Translations under genes and position numbers: made by a program
Part shown: positions 52,500 through 61,350 of the stretch, piece by piece
Numbering within the stretch: position 1 is the stretch's first letter
Layout of the letters: each line of letters begins with the position of its first letter
Source: Azophilus sp965200465
GTDB taxonomy: Bacteria; Pseudomonadota; Gammaproteobacteria; Pseudomonadales; Azotimanducaceae
Assembly (NCBI GenBank): GCA_965200465.1
Contig: OZ241358.1
Location: 1,860,001 to 1,924,000 of the forward strand
DNA: 64,000 nucleotides
Reading direction: 5' to 3'
The notes under the pieces: generated by a model
The model's database searches: none
What the model was told of the DNA's origin: nothing
Seen by the model: only the letters and a program-made list of their open reading frames with translations

Positions 52500-53786
52500 C
52501 TACAGATCGTAGCCGCGCTCGTTGTGCAGGGCCAAGTCCAAACCGCGCTGCTCGTCCTCCTCCGACACCCGATTGTCCAGCAGAGCGCCGGTGACTTTGA
52601 GGATGATGAAGGTGGCCAGTGCGGTGTAGCCCAGGGTGGCGATGACGCCGACCGCCTGCACACCCAATTGGCCGCCCATGGTCATGCCCTCGGCGGCGTA
52701 GCCTTGGCCGCTGAAGACGCCTAGGGAGGTGCTGGCGAACACCGCCGTCAGCAGTGTGCCGAGGACGCCGCCGACGCCATGCACGGGGAAGACGTCCAGC
52801 GAATCGTCAATTTTGAGCGAGCGCTTGATGTAGTTGGTCGCCAGAAAGCAGAGCAAGCCGGCGGCGACGCCGATGACCAGGGCGCCGGCGGGGCCGACGA
52901 AGCCCGAAGCCGGGGTGATGGTGCCGAGGCCGGCCACCATGCCGGTGACGGCGCCGAGGGCGCTCGGCTTGCCGAAGCGCACCCATTCGCAAACCATCCA
53001 GGTGAAGGCGCCGGCGGAGGCGGACAGATGCGTGACCAGCATGGCCATGGCCGCATCGCCGTTGGCCGCCAAGGCGCTGCCGCCGTTGAAGCCGAACCAG
53101 CCCACCCACAGCATACCGGCGCCGGCCATGGTGAGCGTCATGTTGTGCGGCGGCATGGCCTGCTGCGGAAAGCCGCGACGGTTGCCGAGCACCAAGGCGG
53201 CGACGATGGCGCCTACGCCGGCGGTGATGTGCACCACCGTGCCGCCGGCGAAATCCATCAGGCCCATCTCCCCCAGCCAGCCGCCGCCCCACACCCAATG
53301 GCAGATGGGCGCATAGACCAGCAGCAGCCACAACGCACTGAACAGGAGCATGGCGGAAAAGCGCATCCGTTCGGCGAAGCCGCCGACGATCAAGGCCGGC
53401 GTGATGATGGCGAAGGTTAATTGAAACAGGGAGAAGGCCGATTCCGGAATGCTGCCGGACAGGCTCCCCTCCCCCACGCCGGCGAACAGCGCCTTGCCGA
53501 GGCCGCCGACCAAGGCGTTGCCCTCGTCAAAGGCTAGGCTGTAGCCAACCACCAACCACAGAACCGACACCAAGCAGGTCAGAGCGAAGCACTGCATCAG
53601 CACACTCAGCACGTTCTTGGCGCGCACCAAGCCTGCATAGAAGAGCGAAAGCCCCGGGATGGTCATGAAAAGCACCAAGGCGGTGGAGGTTAAAATCCAA
53701 GCCGTGTCCCCTTGATTCAACCCATCCTGCGCCCAGCCGGGCGCCGCCATCAGGCCCAAGATAAACGCCGTTGTCCAACGTGCCAT
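52500..53786 (-). CDS. amtB: ammonium transporter
   Basis: AmtB/Rh-type ammonium channel, 428 residues with a cleavable signal (about 1-18) and 11 membrane helices. The pore histidines are in THLSASAGA and FPVHGVGG, and the signature DFAGGTVVHITAGVGA is complete. ATG 53786 has GGAG upstream. A glnK gene, which usually sits next to amtB, is not adjacent. The C-terminal tail is present for PII contact. Confidence 0.95.
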   Translation of the reverse strand: MARWTTAFILGLMAAPGWAQDGLNQGDTAWILTSTALVLFMTIPGLSLFYAGLVRAKNVLSVLMQCFALTCLVSVLWLVVGYSLAFDEGNALVGGLGKALFAGVGEGSLSGSIPESAFSLFQLTFAIITPALIVGGFAERMRFSAMLLFSALWLLLVYAPICHWVWGGGWLGEMGLMDFAGGTVVHITAGVGAIVAALVLGNRRGFPQQAMPPHNMTLTMAGAGMLWVGWFGFNGGSALAANGDAAMAMLVTHLSASAGAFTWMVCEWVRFGKPSALGAVTGMVAGLGTITPASGFVGPAGALVIGVAAGLLCFLATNYIKRSLKIDDSLDVFPVHGVGGVLGTLLTAVFASTSLGVFSGQGYAAEGMTMGGQLGVQAVGVIATLGYTALATFIILKVTGALLDNRVSEEDEQRGLDLALHNERGYDL

Positions 53787-54067
53787 GCCGTTCCGCTCCT
53801 TGTTGAATCCGCTTTGCTGCGCGGGGCTCGACCAAGCACACAAGCCCCTCGGGCGCCGTGTCCCCCGCCCAGCAAAGCGGAAGTATCGGGATGCGCAGCG
53901 GATGGGTCAAGCGATGCGAAGGCGCGGGCGCCTCCGGCGGCGAGCTCCCGCCGGACGATGTTGTGGGTGGATGTTAGCGGTTTTTCCCTCGTTGGCGATC
54001 AAAGCGCTTTCCCTTCGCCGCCTAGCCGTCGCACAATGGGTGGCCAAGGGGGCATGGAGCAACGTCT

Positions 54068-55267
54068 TTGGACATTTCCTTCAGCGACGAACATGAAGCC
54101 TTCCGCGGGGAGGTGCGGGCCTTTCTGGACGCCGCCCTAAGCGAAGACCTAAAGGAGGCGCAACGGCTCTGTCCGGGCATTTTTCTGGACTACGAGCACA
54201 ACATTCGCTGGCACCGCATTCTTTACCGACAGGGCTGGGTGGCGCCGAGTTGGCCGCAACGGCACGGCGGCGCCGGATGGGACCTGATGCGCCGTTACAT
54301 TTGGTCCTTGGAGGCCAGCGGCGCCGGAGCGCCCAGCCTGGCCCCCATGGGGCTGGGCATGTGCGGCCCCATGTTGATCGGCCACGGCAGCAAGGCGCAG
54401 CAGGCGGAGTTGCTGCCGCGCATCCTGTCCGGGGAGGACTATTGGTGCCAAGGCTATTCGGAGCCGGGGGCCGGTTCGGATTTGGCCTCCCTGCAATTGC
54501 GGGCGGAGTCCGACGGGGAGGACTACGTGCTCAACGGCTCGAAGATCTGGACCACCCACGCCCACTACGCCAACAAAATGTTCTGCCTGGTGCGCACCAA
54601 GGCCGGCGGCAAGCCGCAGCAGGGCATCACCTTCCTGCTGCTGGACATGGGCAGCCCCGGCATCCGTGTTGAGCCCATCCTGTTCGCCTCCGGCGCCCAC
54701 GAAGTCAACCAAGTGTTCTTTGACAACGTGCGGGCATCCAAGGCCAACATCGTCGGCCGGGAGCACCAAGGCTGGACGGTGGCCAAGTATCTTTTGGAGT
54801 TTGAACGGGGCGGCGGCGGCCTGGCGGCCCAGCAAGCCGCCTTGGGGCGTGTTCGCCGCTTGGCGCAGCGGGTTCCCCAAGGCGCCGGCGCTCTCATGGA
54901 CGATGCGGATTTCCGCCATCGGCTGGACGGCGCGGAAATCAAGCTGCAGGCGGCAATGCACACGGAGTTGCGCATCATGGCGGCGCTTTCCAAGGGCGAC
55001 AATCCCGGCCCGGAGTCCTCCATCATGAAGAACCTAAGCGCCGACATCGGCCAAAGGCTGACCGAGCTGGCGCTGGAGGCCCTAGGCGCCTACATTGCGC
55101 CCCTGCAAACGGCGGCCCCGGCGCCTGGCCGCAACTTCGAACCCGTTGGCCCGGCGGATGGCGAGGTGGTCTTCTCCCGCTATTGCAACCTGCGGGCCAA
55201 CTCCATCGCCGGCGGCACCAACGAGGTGCAGAAGAACATCGTCGCCAAACTGGTGCTTGGTCTGTAG
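54068..55267 (+). CDS. acyl-CoA dehydrogenase family protein (PimC-like)
   Basis: FAD enzyme of 399 residues. The FAD/substrate segment is CQGYSEPGAGSDLASL, then KIWTTHAHYA, and the C-terminal SIAGGTNEVQKNIVAK closes the nucleotide site. It resembles the large subunit of pimeloyl-CoA dehydrogenases, which pair with a smaller partner; no partner is adjacent. Start is TTG 54068. The 281 bases between it and amtB show nothing clear. Together with the hydratase/dehydratase genes at 56-57.8 kb it suggests beta-oxidation of an unusual acyl chain. Confidence 0.9.
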   Translation: MDISFSDEHEAFRGEVRAFLDAALSEDLKEAQRLCPGIFLDYEHNIRWHRILYRQGWVAPSWPQRHGGAGWDLMRRYIWSLEASGAGAPSLAPMGLGMCGPMLIGHGSKAQQAELLPRILSGEDYWCQGYSEPGAGSDLASLQLRAESDGEDYVLNGSKIWTTHAHYANKMFCLVRTKAGGKPQQGITFLLLDMGSPGIRVEPILFASGAHEVNQVFFDNVRASKANIVGREHQGWTVAKYLLEFERGGGGLAAQQAALGRVRRLAQRVPQGAGALMDDADFRHRLDGAEIKLQAAMHTELRIMAALSKGDNPGPESSIMKNLSADIGQRLTELALEALGAYIAPLQTAAPAPGRNFEPVGPADGEVVFSRYCNLRANSIAGGTNEVQKNIVAKLVLGL

Positions 55268-55360
55268 CCGAAAAACGCCCTAAGCCCCAGCCCGTTCGTG
55301 GAGTTGCGCGGCCATGTTGACGCCATTGCCGAAAGACGTCGATCGGCGGGTGGCGCGGCC

Positions 55361-55951
55361 CTACCCCAACTCACCCACGCCGGTGATGATCTTGCCGACC
55401 AAGCCGTATTCGAGGGACTCTTCGGCGCTCATCCAGTGGTCCCGGTCGGTGTCCTCCGCCACCCGCTCCAAGCTCTGGCCAGTGCGTTCGGCGATGATCT
55501 TGTTGATGCGCTCCCGGGTTTTGAGGATTTCCCGGGCGTGGATTTCGATGTCCGACGCATCGCCGCCAAAGCCGCCGGCCGGCTGATGGATCAAGAACCT
55601 GGTGTTGGGCAGGCAGAAGCGGCGCTCTCTTTCCGGCGCCAGATAGATGTGGGTGGCGATGCTGCCCACCCAGCCCGTGCCGACGATGCGCACCTTGGGC
55701 TTGATGTAGCGGATGAGGTCAAAAATGCTGTCCCCGGACTCCACATGGCCGCCCGGAGAGCCCAAGTAGATGGTGATGGGGTCATCGTTGTCAAAGGACA
55801 GGCTAAGCAGCTTCTCCGCCGTGCGCCGCGCCACCTCTTGGGTGATCTCCCCAAACAGGGTCAGTGTGCGGTGCTCAAACAGGGCGTTCTCCTGCAGGTT
55901 GAAGCGCTTGGCGGCCTCCATGAACGTCTGCTCGTCTTCCAGATTGGTCAT
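55361..55951 (-). CDS. clpP: ATP-dependent Clp protease proteolytic subunit (divergent ClpP)
   Basis: A 196-residue serine protease of the ClpP family with an intact triad: S97, H122 in FLIHQPAGGF, and D171 in EDTDRDHWM. The serine context is TGWVGSIATHIY instead of the usual AASMGAFLL, so it is a divergent paralogue. It is not next to clpX, lon or tig, which points to a second ClpP with its own substrates or a heteromeric role. Expected in the cytoplasm. Confidence 0.9.
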   Translation of the reverse strand: MTNLEDEQTFMEAAKRFNLQENALFEHRTLTLFGEITQEVARRTAEKLLSLSFDNDDPITIYLGSPGGHVESGDSIFDLIRYIKPKVRIVGTGWVGSIATHIYLAPERERRFCLPNTRFLIHQPAGGFGGDASDIEIHAREILKTRERINKIIAERTGQSLERVAEDTDRDHWMSAEESLEYGLVGKIITGVGELG

Positions 55952-56034
55952 GATGCTTAGGTCTCGGGGTGGGAAATTCCGCGGGCGATGCCCTGCCGGC
56001 CTTGGTTTGGTTGACGGCGTCGCCTAAGCGTTCC

Positions 56035-56457
56035 TCAAGGGTCCACCCGCGCTTCGGCGCTGCCGGAGACCACCACCTTGCCGTCCTGGTTGGTGGTCTC
56101 CACCCGCAGGCTGACGACCTGCTCGCCGCCCTGTTCGGACACCCCCTCCACCGTGGCCGTGGAGTGCAGGGTGTCCCCCGGCCAGACTTGGTTGGTGAAG
56201 CGCACGCCGAACTTCTTCAGCCGCCCGTCCCCGACGTAGTTGGTCAACATGCGCCCGGTCATGCCCATGGTCAGCATGCCGTGGGCGAACACCGAGGGGT
56301 AGCGGGCTATCTGGGTGGTGAACAGTTCGTCCGTGTGCAGGGGGTTGTAGTCTCCCGAGGCGCCGGCGTACTGCACGATCTGGGTGCGCGTCAGGTTTTC
56401 GACCAAACACTCCTGATGGGTGTCCCCCACATTCAATTCGCTTGCCTTCAATGCCAT
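56035..56457 (-). CDS. MaoC-like hot-dog dehydratase
   Basis: A 140-residue (R)-specific hydratase/dehydratase half of the MaoC type: the catalytic segment ASGDYNPLHTDE with Asp and His, and the FAHGMLTMG helix, are present. ATG 56457 has AGGAGG eight bases upstream. It is paired with the FAS1-like dehydratase gene 12 bases before it, which carries the partner fold, as in HadA/HadB of mycobacteria or degradative hydratases. Confidence 0.9.
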   Translation of the reverse strand: MALKASELNVGDTHQECLVENLTRTQIVQYAGASGDYNPLHTDELFTTQIARYPSVFAHGMLTMGMTGRMLTNYVGDGRLKKFGVRFTNQVWPGDTLHSTATVEGVSEQGGEQVVSLRVETTNQDGKVVVSGSAEARVDP

Positions 56458-56469
56458 TGCCAATGCCTC

Positions 56470-56973
56470 CTATTGGTCCACGGGGCGTTCGGTGCGCACG
56501 CCCACGCCGCGGGCGGTGATGACCAGTTCGCCGTTTTGGTCCCGGTACTCGGTGATGGTCTCAGCGAACACCAGCTTGCCGGAGCGCTTGCCCTGCTTCT
56601 CCCAGGTTTTGCCGGGCTTGACGGTTGCGGTCAGCACGTCGCCGGGGCTGATGTGGCGGTGGTACTCAAAGTGCTGCTCGGCGTGCAGGCCGCCGCTGAT
56701 GCCGCCTCCGCCGCCCCCGCCTCCGCCGCCAGTGCGCTTAATGCCAGTGGCCTCCTTGCCGGAGCCGAACCAAGGCTGGCCGATCTTGGGCCGCAGGAAA
56801 TAGTCCGGGTCGAACTGGGCGCTGGCCTGGGCGAAGGTCGGCGGGGCGATGATCCTGCCGGGCTCCGTCGTGGCCGCATAGTCCTCGTCGTAGTAGATCT
56901 GGTTGCCGTCCGCGATGGAGCGGGCGAACATCATGATGTGGCTCGCCTCCACGGGAAACTTGTCAACAGCCAT
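56470..56973 (-). CDS. FAS1-like dehydratase-domain protein with poly-glycine run
   Basis: A 167-residue MaoC N-terminal-type hot-dog protein that lacks the catalytic residues of its partner and would form the substrate-binding half of a heterodimer. It contains ten consecutive glycines at about 83-92, coded by mixed GGC/GGA/GGG codons, where homologues have a short Gly-rich loop. Located directly upstream of the MaoC half in the same direction. Confidence 0.82.
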   Translation of the reverse strand: MAVDKFPVEASHIMMFARSIADGNQIYYDEDYAATTEPGRIIAPPTFAQASAQFDPDYFLRPKIGQPWFGSGKEATGIKRTGGGGGGGGGGISGGLHAEQHFEYHRHISPGDVLTATVKPGKTWEKQGKRSGKLVFAETITEYRDQNGELVITARGVGVRTERPVDQ

Positions 56974-57053
56974 CCAATCCCCCTTTTGCTTGCAGTGGTG
57001 GGCGCGGCTTGGCGCCGCGCAGTTCTTGAGTATCCATCAGCGCCCGGGCGGAA

Positions 57054-57821
57054 TCAACGCCCTTTGAACTGCGGTGTTCTTTTTTCCAGAAAGGCGTTGA
57101 TGCCCTCCGCCTTGTCCTCCGTTTGCACCAGCGCCCCCTGGGCGTACTTCTCCAGCATCAGCGCTCCGGCTAGGCTGGCCTCCATGCCGAAGTTGACCAT
57201 CGCCTTCATGGTGCGCGGCACGAAGGGCGCGAAGCTGGCCAAATGCTCCGCCATGCGCTGCGCCTCGGCTAGCAATTCGTCCTGGGGAACGATGCGGGTG
57301 ATCAGGCCGATGGCGAGGGCGCGCTCCGCGTCCATGGGTTCCCCCATCAGCAGCATTTCCATGCCCCAGCCGCGGCCGACGATGCGCGGCAGCCGCGCCG
57401 TGGCGCCGCCTCCGGGTATGAGGCCCAGCTTGCCTTCCGGGGTGGCGAACTTGGCGTTGGGGCTGGCGATGCGCAGGTCGCAGCCCAAGGCCACCTCCAG
57501 GCCGCCGCCCATGCAGATGCCGTTGATGGCGGCGATGGTCGGCTTGGGCAGGCGCTCCAAGCGGTCCGCCAAGCCTTGGACGATGGGCTCAAGCGCCTTC
57601 TTGAAGTCCCGGTGCAGCACTTCGCTGAGGTCGGAGCCGGAGGCGAAGGCCCGCTCCCCCTCTCCCGTGATGGCGATGACCCGCACCGCATCGTCCGCCG
57701 CTGCTCGGCCCACCGCGGCGTGCAGCTCCTCCAAGGTGGCCAGGGAAATGGCGTTGTGCTTGGCCGCCCGGCAGATGGTGAGCAGGGCCATGGGGCCCTG
57801 CGCCGCGTAGCGGACGTTCAT
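57054..57821 (-). CDS. enoyl-CoA hydratase/isomerase family protein
   Basis: Crotonase-fold protein of 255 residues. The oxyanion hole is formed by ASGSDLSEV and NGICMGGGLEVALGCD; the segment ATPEGKLGLIPGGG has the first catalytic Glu. TTG 57842 is an alternative start seven codons earlier. It is 80 bases upstream of the dehydratase pair and on the same strand, which suggests joint acyl-CoA processing. Confidence 0.9.
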   Translation of the reverse strand: MNVRYAAQGPMALLTICRAAKHNAISLATLEELHAAVGRAAADDAVRVIAITGEGERAFASGSDLSEVLHRDFKKALEPIVQGLADRLERLPKPTIAAINGICMGGGLEVALGCDLRIASPNAKFATPEGKLGLIPGGGATARLPRIVGRGWGMEMLLMGEPMDAERALAIGLITRIVPQDELLAEAQRMAEHLASFAPFVPRTMKAMVNFGMEASLAGALMLEKYAQGALVQTEDKAEGINAFLEKRTPQFKGR

Positions 57822-57867
57822 GCGCTTGGCACGCAATGCCAACTGCCTTGCCTAAGCGGCCCGGCGC

Positions 57868-59007
57868 TTACTTCATGCGAATGACCACACGAGTGCCGTC
57901 CGCCTGGGCGCGCACCCTTCTGTTGCGCTGGTGGCCCTCTTCGGTGTTGTCATTCGCCAACGGGCGCGTCTCGCCGTAGCCGGTGGCCCGAACGCGGCTG
58001 GGAGCGATGCCCTCCACATCGACCAAGCGGCTGAGCACGGCGTTGGCCCGGCGCTCGGAAAGCCGCTGATTGTAGGCGTTTGCGCCCCTGGCGTCCGCAT
58101 GGCCCTCCAGCACCGCAGCGGCGTCCGGATGGGTGCGCATGAATTCGGCGATTCGCCGGATGTCTCCGTAGTGGCCGGAGCGAATCTCCGCGGAGTCGAA
58201 GTCGAAGTGGATGACCACCTCCATGCTGACGTCTTCGGTTGTCTCCAAATGGCAGCCCTTGGCGTCAACCACCGCGCCGGCCGGGGTGCCGGGGCAGTCG
58301 TCAAGGTAGTTCGGCACGCCGTCCCCATCGCCGTCCAACGGGCAGCCGTTCGCATCGACGGCCACGCCGGTTGGCGTGTCGGGGCAACGGTCGGCGCCGT
58401 CAACCACACCGTCGCCATCGCTGTCCAAGGGCGGCGGGGTGACATCGCCGAGGCTCGCGGTGAAGCCGATGAAGGCGAAGGGTTCGATGCCGCCTTCGTC
58501 CGTGGAGTGTACGGCGCGTACGTCCGCACGATAGGAGAAGCGGTGGTTGACCTTGCCGAACACGCCCAAGCCGATGTTGATTTGGGCGTCCTCCGAGCGG
58601 CCGATTTCGGTGCGTCCTCCGCCGAACAGCAGGAAGGGCTGCCACCATTCGCCGCGCCCCGTTTTGTAGAGCATGTTCAGCCACAGCAGGTCCGCGTCCT
58701 CCTTAACCTTGCCCGTCGGCGAGTTGAAATGCGCATCCATGCTGGAGTAGAGCAATTCAAAGCCGAAGTCCTCGCTGACCATGTAGCCGATGCCGATGGC
58801 GGCGCCACCGTCATAGTCGTCCCCGTCGGGCGCGCGGTACAGGGCCAAGCCCGGCGTGAGATAGGCCTTGCCGGCCTTGGGGCCGGCGGCGTCTTCCGCG
58901 GCCCGGGCGCCATTGCTGAAGGCCAAAAGCAAAAGGGCCGCCAACGCCGTGCGGCAAACCTGCCTTGAGGTGGTTTTCTTGAAATCGTCCTGTTTTGGAT
59001 TATTCAC
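57868..59007 (-). CDS. OmpA/OprF-family outer membrane protein
   Basis: A 379-residue outer membrane protein with a signal peptide (about 1-37, ending ARA), an eight-stranded barrel (about 45-195), calcium-binding TSP3-type Asp-rich repeats (DSDGDGVVDGADRCPDTPTG and a second) at about 195-245 and an OmpA-like peptidoglycan-binding domain with EGHADARGANAYN at the end. GTG 59007 fits an AAGGAG site five bases before it; GTG 59013 is less likely. It is next to an EnvZ/OmpR pair on the same strand. Confidence 0.93.
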   Translation of the reverse strand: MNNPKQDDFKKTTSRQVCRTALAALLLLAFSNGARAAEDAAGPKAGKAYLTPGLALYRAPDGDDYDGGAAIGIGYMVSEDFGFELLYSSMDAHFNSPTGKVKEDADLLWLNMLYKTGRGEWWQPFLLFGGGRTEIGRSEDAQINIGLGVFGKVNHRFSYRADVRAVHSTDEGGIEPFAFIGFTASLGDVTPPPLDSDGDGVVDGADRCPDTPTGVAVDANGCPLDGDGDGVPNYLDDCPGTPAGAVVDAKGCHLETTEDVSMEVVIHFDFDSAEIRSGHYGDIRRIAEFMRTHPDAAAVLEGHADARGANAYNQRLSERRANAVLSRLVDVEGIAPSRVRATGYGETRPLANDNTEEGHQRNRRVRAQADGTRVVIRMK

Positions 59008-59101
59008 CGGCACTCCTTGCCGCCGCCAATTACGAAGGGCCTAGGGTAGGCGATCAGGGCTTGGATGTACAGATGCATGGCAAGGAAAGAGGGGAAATAG
59101 G

Positions 59102-59132
59102 AGCCGCCGGCCTGGAGAGGAAGCCGGCGGCT
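59102..59132 (-). promoter_or_regulatory. hairpin in OmpA-like gene leader
   Basis: AGCCGCCGGC (59102-59111) pairs with GCCGGCGGCT (59123-59132), a 10-base perfect stem with an 11-base loop and no T tract after it. It could end envZ transcripts or structure the porin leader. Confidence 0.5.
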
Positions 59133-59176
59133 AGGGATAGACCACGAATGGTCTAGAGGACAGAGATTGCCCCCAC

Positions 59177-59206
59177 GCCAAATGCTTGAAGGAGGATCAT
59201 TTGGCG
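59177..59206. promoter_or_regulatory. inverted repeat upstream of porin gene
   Basis: CGCCAAATG (59177-59185) and CATTTGGCG (59198-59206) are perfect 9-base arms around a 12-base loop containing AGGAGG. The function is unknown; it may be an operator or part of an RNA structure. Confidence 0.5.
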
Positions 59207-59229
59207 AGAACTAGAATCCCCAAAGCCTG

Positions 59230-59250
59230 TTGCTTGAAAATTTCAAGCAA
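59230..59250. promoter_or_regulatory. 21-base perfect palindrome, operator-like
   Basis: TTGCTTGAAA and TTTCAAGCAA flank a single A (59240). A 21-base perfect dyad in the 320-base gap between envZ and the porin gene is a plausible dimeric-regulator site. It does not look like the tandem direct repeats bound by OmpR. Confidence 0.55.
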
Positions 59251-59326
59251 GGGCCATTTTGTGTCAGTTTGTAACGAGGCTGGTCACATTATGCTTCGCC
59301 CAAGCGCCGGAGGCCCATTAAAACAT

Positions 59327-60595
59327 CTAAACGGCGACGCAGACGTCCGCGCCGCCGCCCTCGCCATCCGTGATTTCAATTCGCCAACCATGCGTTTGGC
59401 AAAGTTGGTGGACGATGGCCAGCCCCAAGCCGCTGCCGCCCGTCGTTGCGCTGCGCGAGCGATCTAGGCGAAAAAACGGCTGAAACACCGTTTCGCGGTG
59501 TGCCTCGGGAATGCCGGGGCCGGCATCCACCACATGAATTTCCCGGCCCTGCAGCCGTATCCTGGCCCCTTCGCCGTGCTGCTCAGCGTTGGTGATCAGG
59601 TTGGTGAGCACCCGAGTCAGAGCGCCCGGCGCCACGCTGACCTTTTCCTTTGGAGGGGCGACGCACTCCATGGGCATGGTCGGGTCCAAGCCGGCGACCA
59701 GCGCCTTAACGAATTCCGCCAGATCGACTGACTGCGGCGCCTCATGAGCGCCGCGGGCGAACCTTAGGGCGTTGGCGATGAGTTCGTCCATGGACTCCAA
59801 GTTGCGCTCCAAACGCTGCACCAGTTGCGGGTCCACCGTGTCGGGAAGCAGTTCCACGGCCAGCCGCATTCGGGTTAGCGGCGTCTTCAGATCATGCGAT
59901 ACGCCGCCCAAGAGCGTTGTGCGGTTGGACAGCAGCGCCGATATCTCCCGCGCCATGGTGTTGAAGTTGCGCGCCAGCACCACCAGTTCCTTGGGGCCCT
60001 TCTCCGGCAGCGGGTCGAAGTTGGCGCCGCCGCGAAATGCATCCGCCTGTTCCGCCGCCTGCACCAGAGGCCGGGTCACGCGCAGCACGATGATCGCTGA
60101 GGTCGCCAACACCACCACGGCGCCGAGCACGGCGATGACGATGCCGACGTAAAGCGGCTGGACATCCCGCCGCACGGCCGAAAAGCCTATTTGCAGGGGA
60201 TAGCCGGCCATCGGCAAAGTCACCCAAATCAGGTTGCTGCCCTGAGCCATCGTCACCGGGCGCTCCAGGCGGGCGTTGAGCTTCTCCTCCAGCAGCGACA
60301 GGAACGGCGACTCTGCGTAGCGCACTGGCGGGTAGGACTGCTCCTTGGCGCTGATGATCAGGTCATGCTGCTCGGCAAGCTCGAGTTCGAAGTAGGGGCG
60401 CGCCTCCGGGGGCAGTTCCACCCAAGTCTGCGCCGTCAGCACCAGAAGCGCCGCTTCGTCATCCGCGGACTGCTCGGAAATGGGGTTCACGACGAAGGAC
60501 TGCAGGGCGGCGACCACGATGGCCACGATGGTCAAGGAGCTGACCGCCAAGGTCAGAATGGTGCGGGCAAGCAGCGAAGTGGGGCCGAATGTCAC
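59327..60595 (-). CDS. envZ: EnvZ-type sensor histidine kinase
   Basis: A 422-residue membrane kinase. Two membrane segments (about 12-34 and 150-170) bracket a periplasmic domain of about 115 residues; HAMP follows, then the dimerisation box GGVSHDLKTPLTRMR with phospho-acceptor H234, and the ATPase domain with NLITNAEQHG (N box), DAGPGIPE (G1) and GGSGLGLAIV (G2). GTG start, 18 bases after the ompR stop. Likely responds to osmolarity or envelope state and controls outer-membrane proteins; the exact signal is not shown. Confidence 0.94.
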   Translation of the reverse strand: MTFGPTSLLARTILTLAVSSLTIVAIVVAALQSFVVNPISEQSADDEAALLVLTAQTWVELPPEARPYFELELAEQHDLIISAKEQSYPPVRYAESPFLSLLEEKLNARLERPVTMAQGSNLIWVTLPMAGYPLQIGFSAVRRDVQPLYVGIVIAVLGAVVVLATSAIIVLRVTRPLVQAAEQADAFRGGANFDPLPEKGPKELVVLARNFNTMAREISALLSNRTTLLGGVSHDLKTPLTRMRLAVELLPDTVDPQLVQRLERNLESMDELIANALRFARGAHEAPQSVDLAEFVKALVAGLDPTMPMECVAPPKEKVSVAPGALTRVLTNLITNAEQHGEGARIRLQGREIHVVDAGPGIPEAHRETVFQPFFRLDRSRSATTGGSGLGLAIVHQLCQTHGWRIEITDGEGGGADVCVAV

Positions 60596-60613
60596 GACGC
60601 GGCGTTGCGGCGG

Positions 60614-61315
60614 CTAGCGCCCGTCCGGGCAAAACATGTAGCCCTTGCCCCAGACGGTTTTAATGTAAACGGGGTCGGCCGGGTCTGCTTCAATCTTGCT
60701 GCGCAGCCGCGTCACGCGCACGTCGATGCTGCGGTCGAAGGGGGAGCGCTCGGCCCCGGTCAACAAATCCAGTATGCGGTCTCGGTCCAGCACCCTGTTG
60801 GGATGGGCGGACAGGACTCTCAGCAAGTCGAAGTCGCCGGAGGTCAGGGGGACGATCTTGCCGGCGGTCGTTAGCCGGTGCGCCAACAGGTCGAGTTCAA
60901 ATGAGCCGAAGCGGATGCGCTCCTCGTCCTTGACGGGAACCGCTTGGGCCCGGCGCAGCACCGCGCGCACCCGGGCCAGAAGCTCCCGGGGATTGAAGGG
61001 CTTGCTCAGGTAGTCGTCGGCGCCGACCTCCAAGCCGACGATGCGGTCCACGTCCTCACCCTGGGCCGAAACAATGATGATGGGCAGGCCCTTGGCGGCC
61101 TTCAGCCTTTGGGCGATGGACAAGCCGTGCTCTCCCGGCAGCATGAGGTCGAGAATGACCAAGTCCGGGGTGGTTTCGGCCAGATGGGCGTCCATGGCCG
61201 CGCCGCTGCTCACGCAATCGACGTTGAAGCCCTGCAGGGAGAGATAGGTCTGCGTGAGTTCGCAAAGCTCCGGGTCGTCGTCCACCAAGAGCAGCCTAGC
61301 GCCTTCGGTTTCCAC
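60614..61315 (-). CDS. ompR: OmpR-type response regulator
   Basis: A 233-residue two-component regulator. The receiver has the acidic pocket LLLVDDDPE, phospho-acceptor D56 in LVILDLMLPG and the lysine in LSKPFNPREL; the C-terminal winged helix ends with RSKIEADPADPVYIKTVWGKGY spread over its recognition helix and wing. It is first in the ompR-envZ pair and lies upstream of the porin gene. GTG start. Confidence 0.95.
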   Translation of the reverse strand: METEGARLLLVDDDPELCELTQTYLSLQGFNVDCVSSGAAMDAHLAETTPDLVILDLMLPGEHGLSIAQRLKAAKGLPIIIVSAQGEDVDRIVGLEVGADDYLSKPFNPRELLARVRAVLRRAQAVPVKDEERIRFGSFELDLLAHRLTTAGKIVPLTSGDFDLLRVLSAHPNRVLDRDRILDLLTGAERSPFDRSIDVRVTRLRSKIEADPADPVYIKTVWGKGYMFCPDGR

Positions 61316-61350
61316 CTGCAGCAGTCCAGAGACTCTTGGCGCCGTTGCGG

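Noticed and set aside
59186..59467. Plus-strand ORF with a good AAGGAGG site opposite the 3' end of envZ
   Set aside because: It is antisense to the well-supported kinase for most of its length and resembles nothing known; an antisense RNA cannot be excluded.
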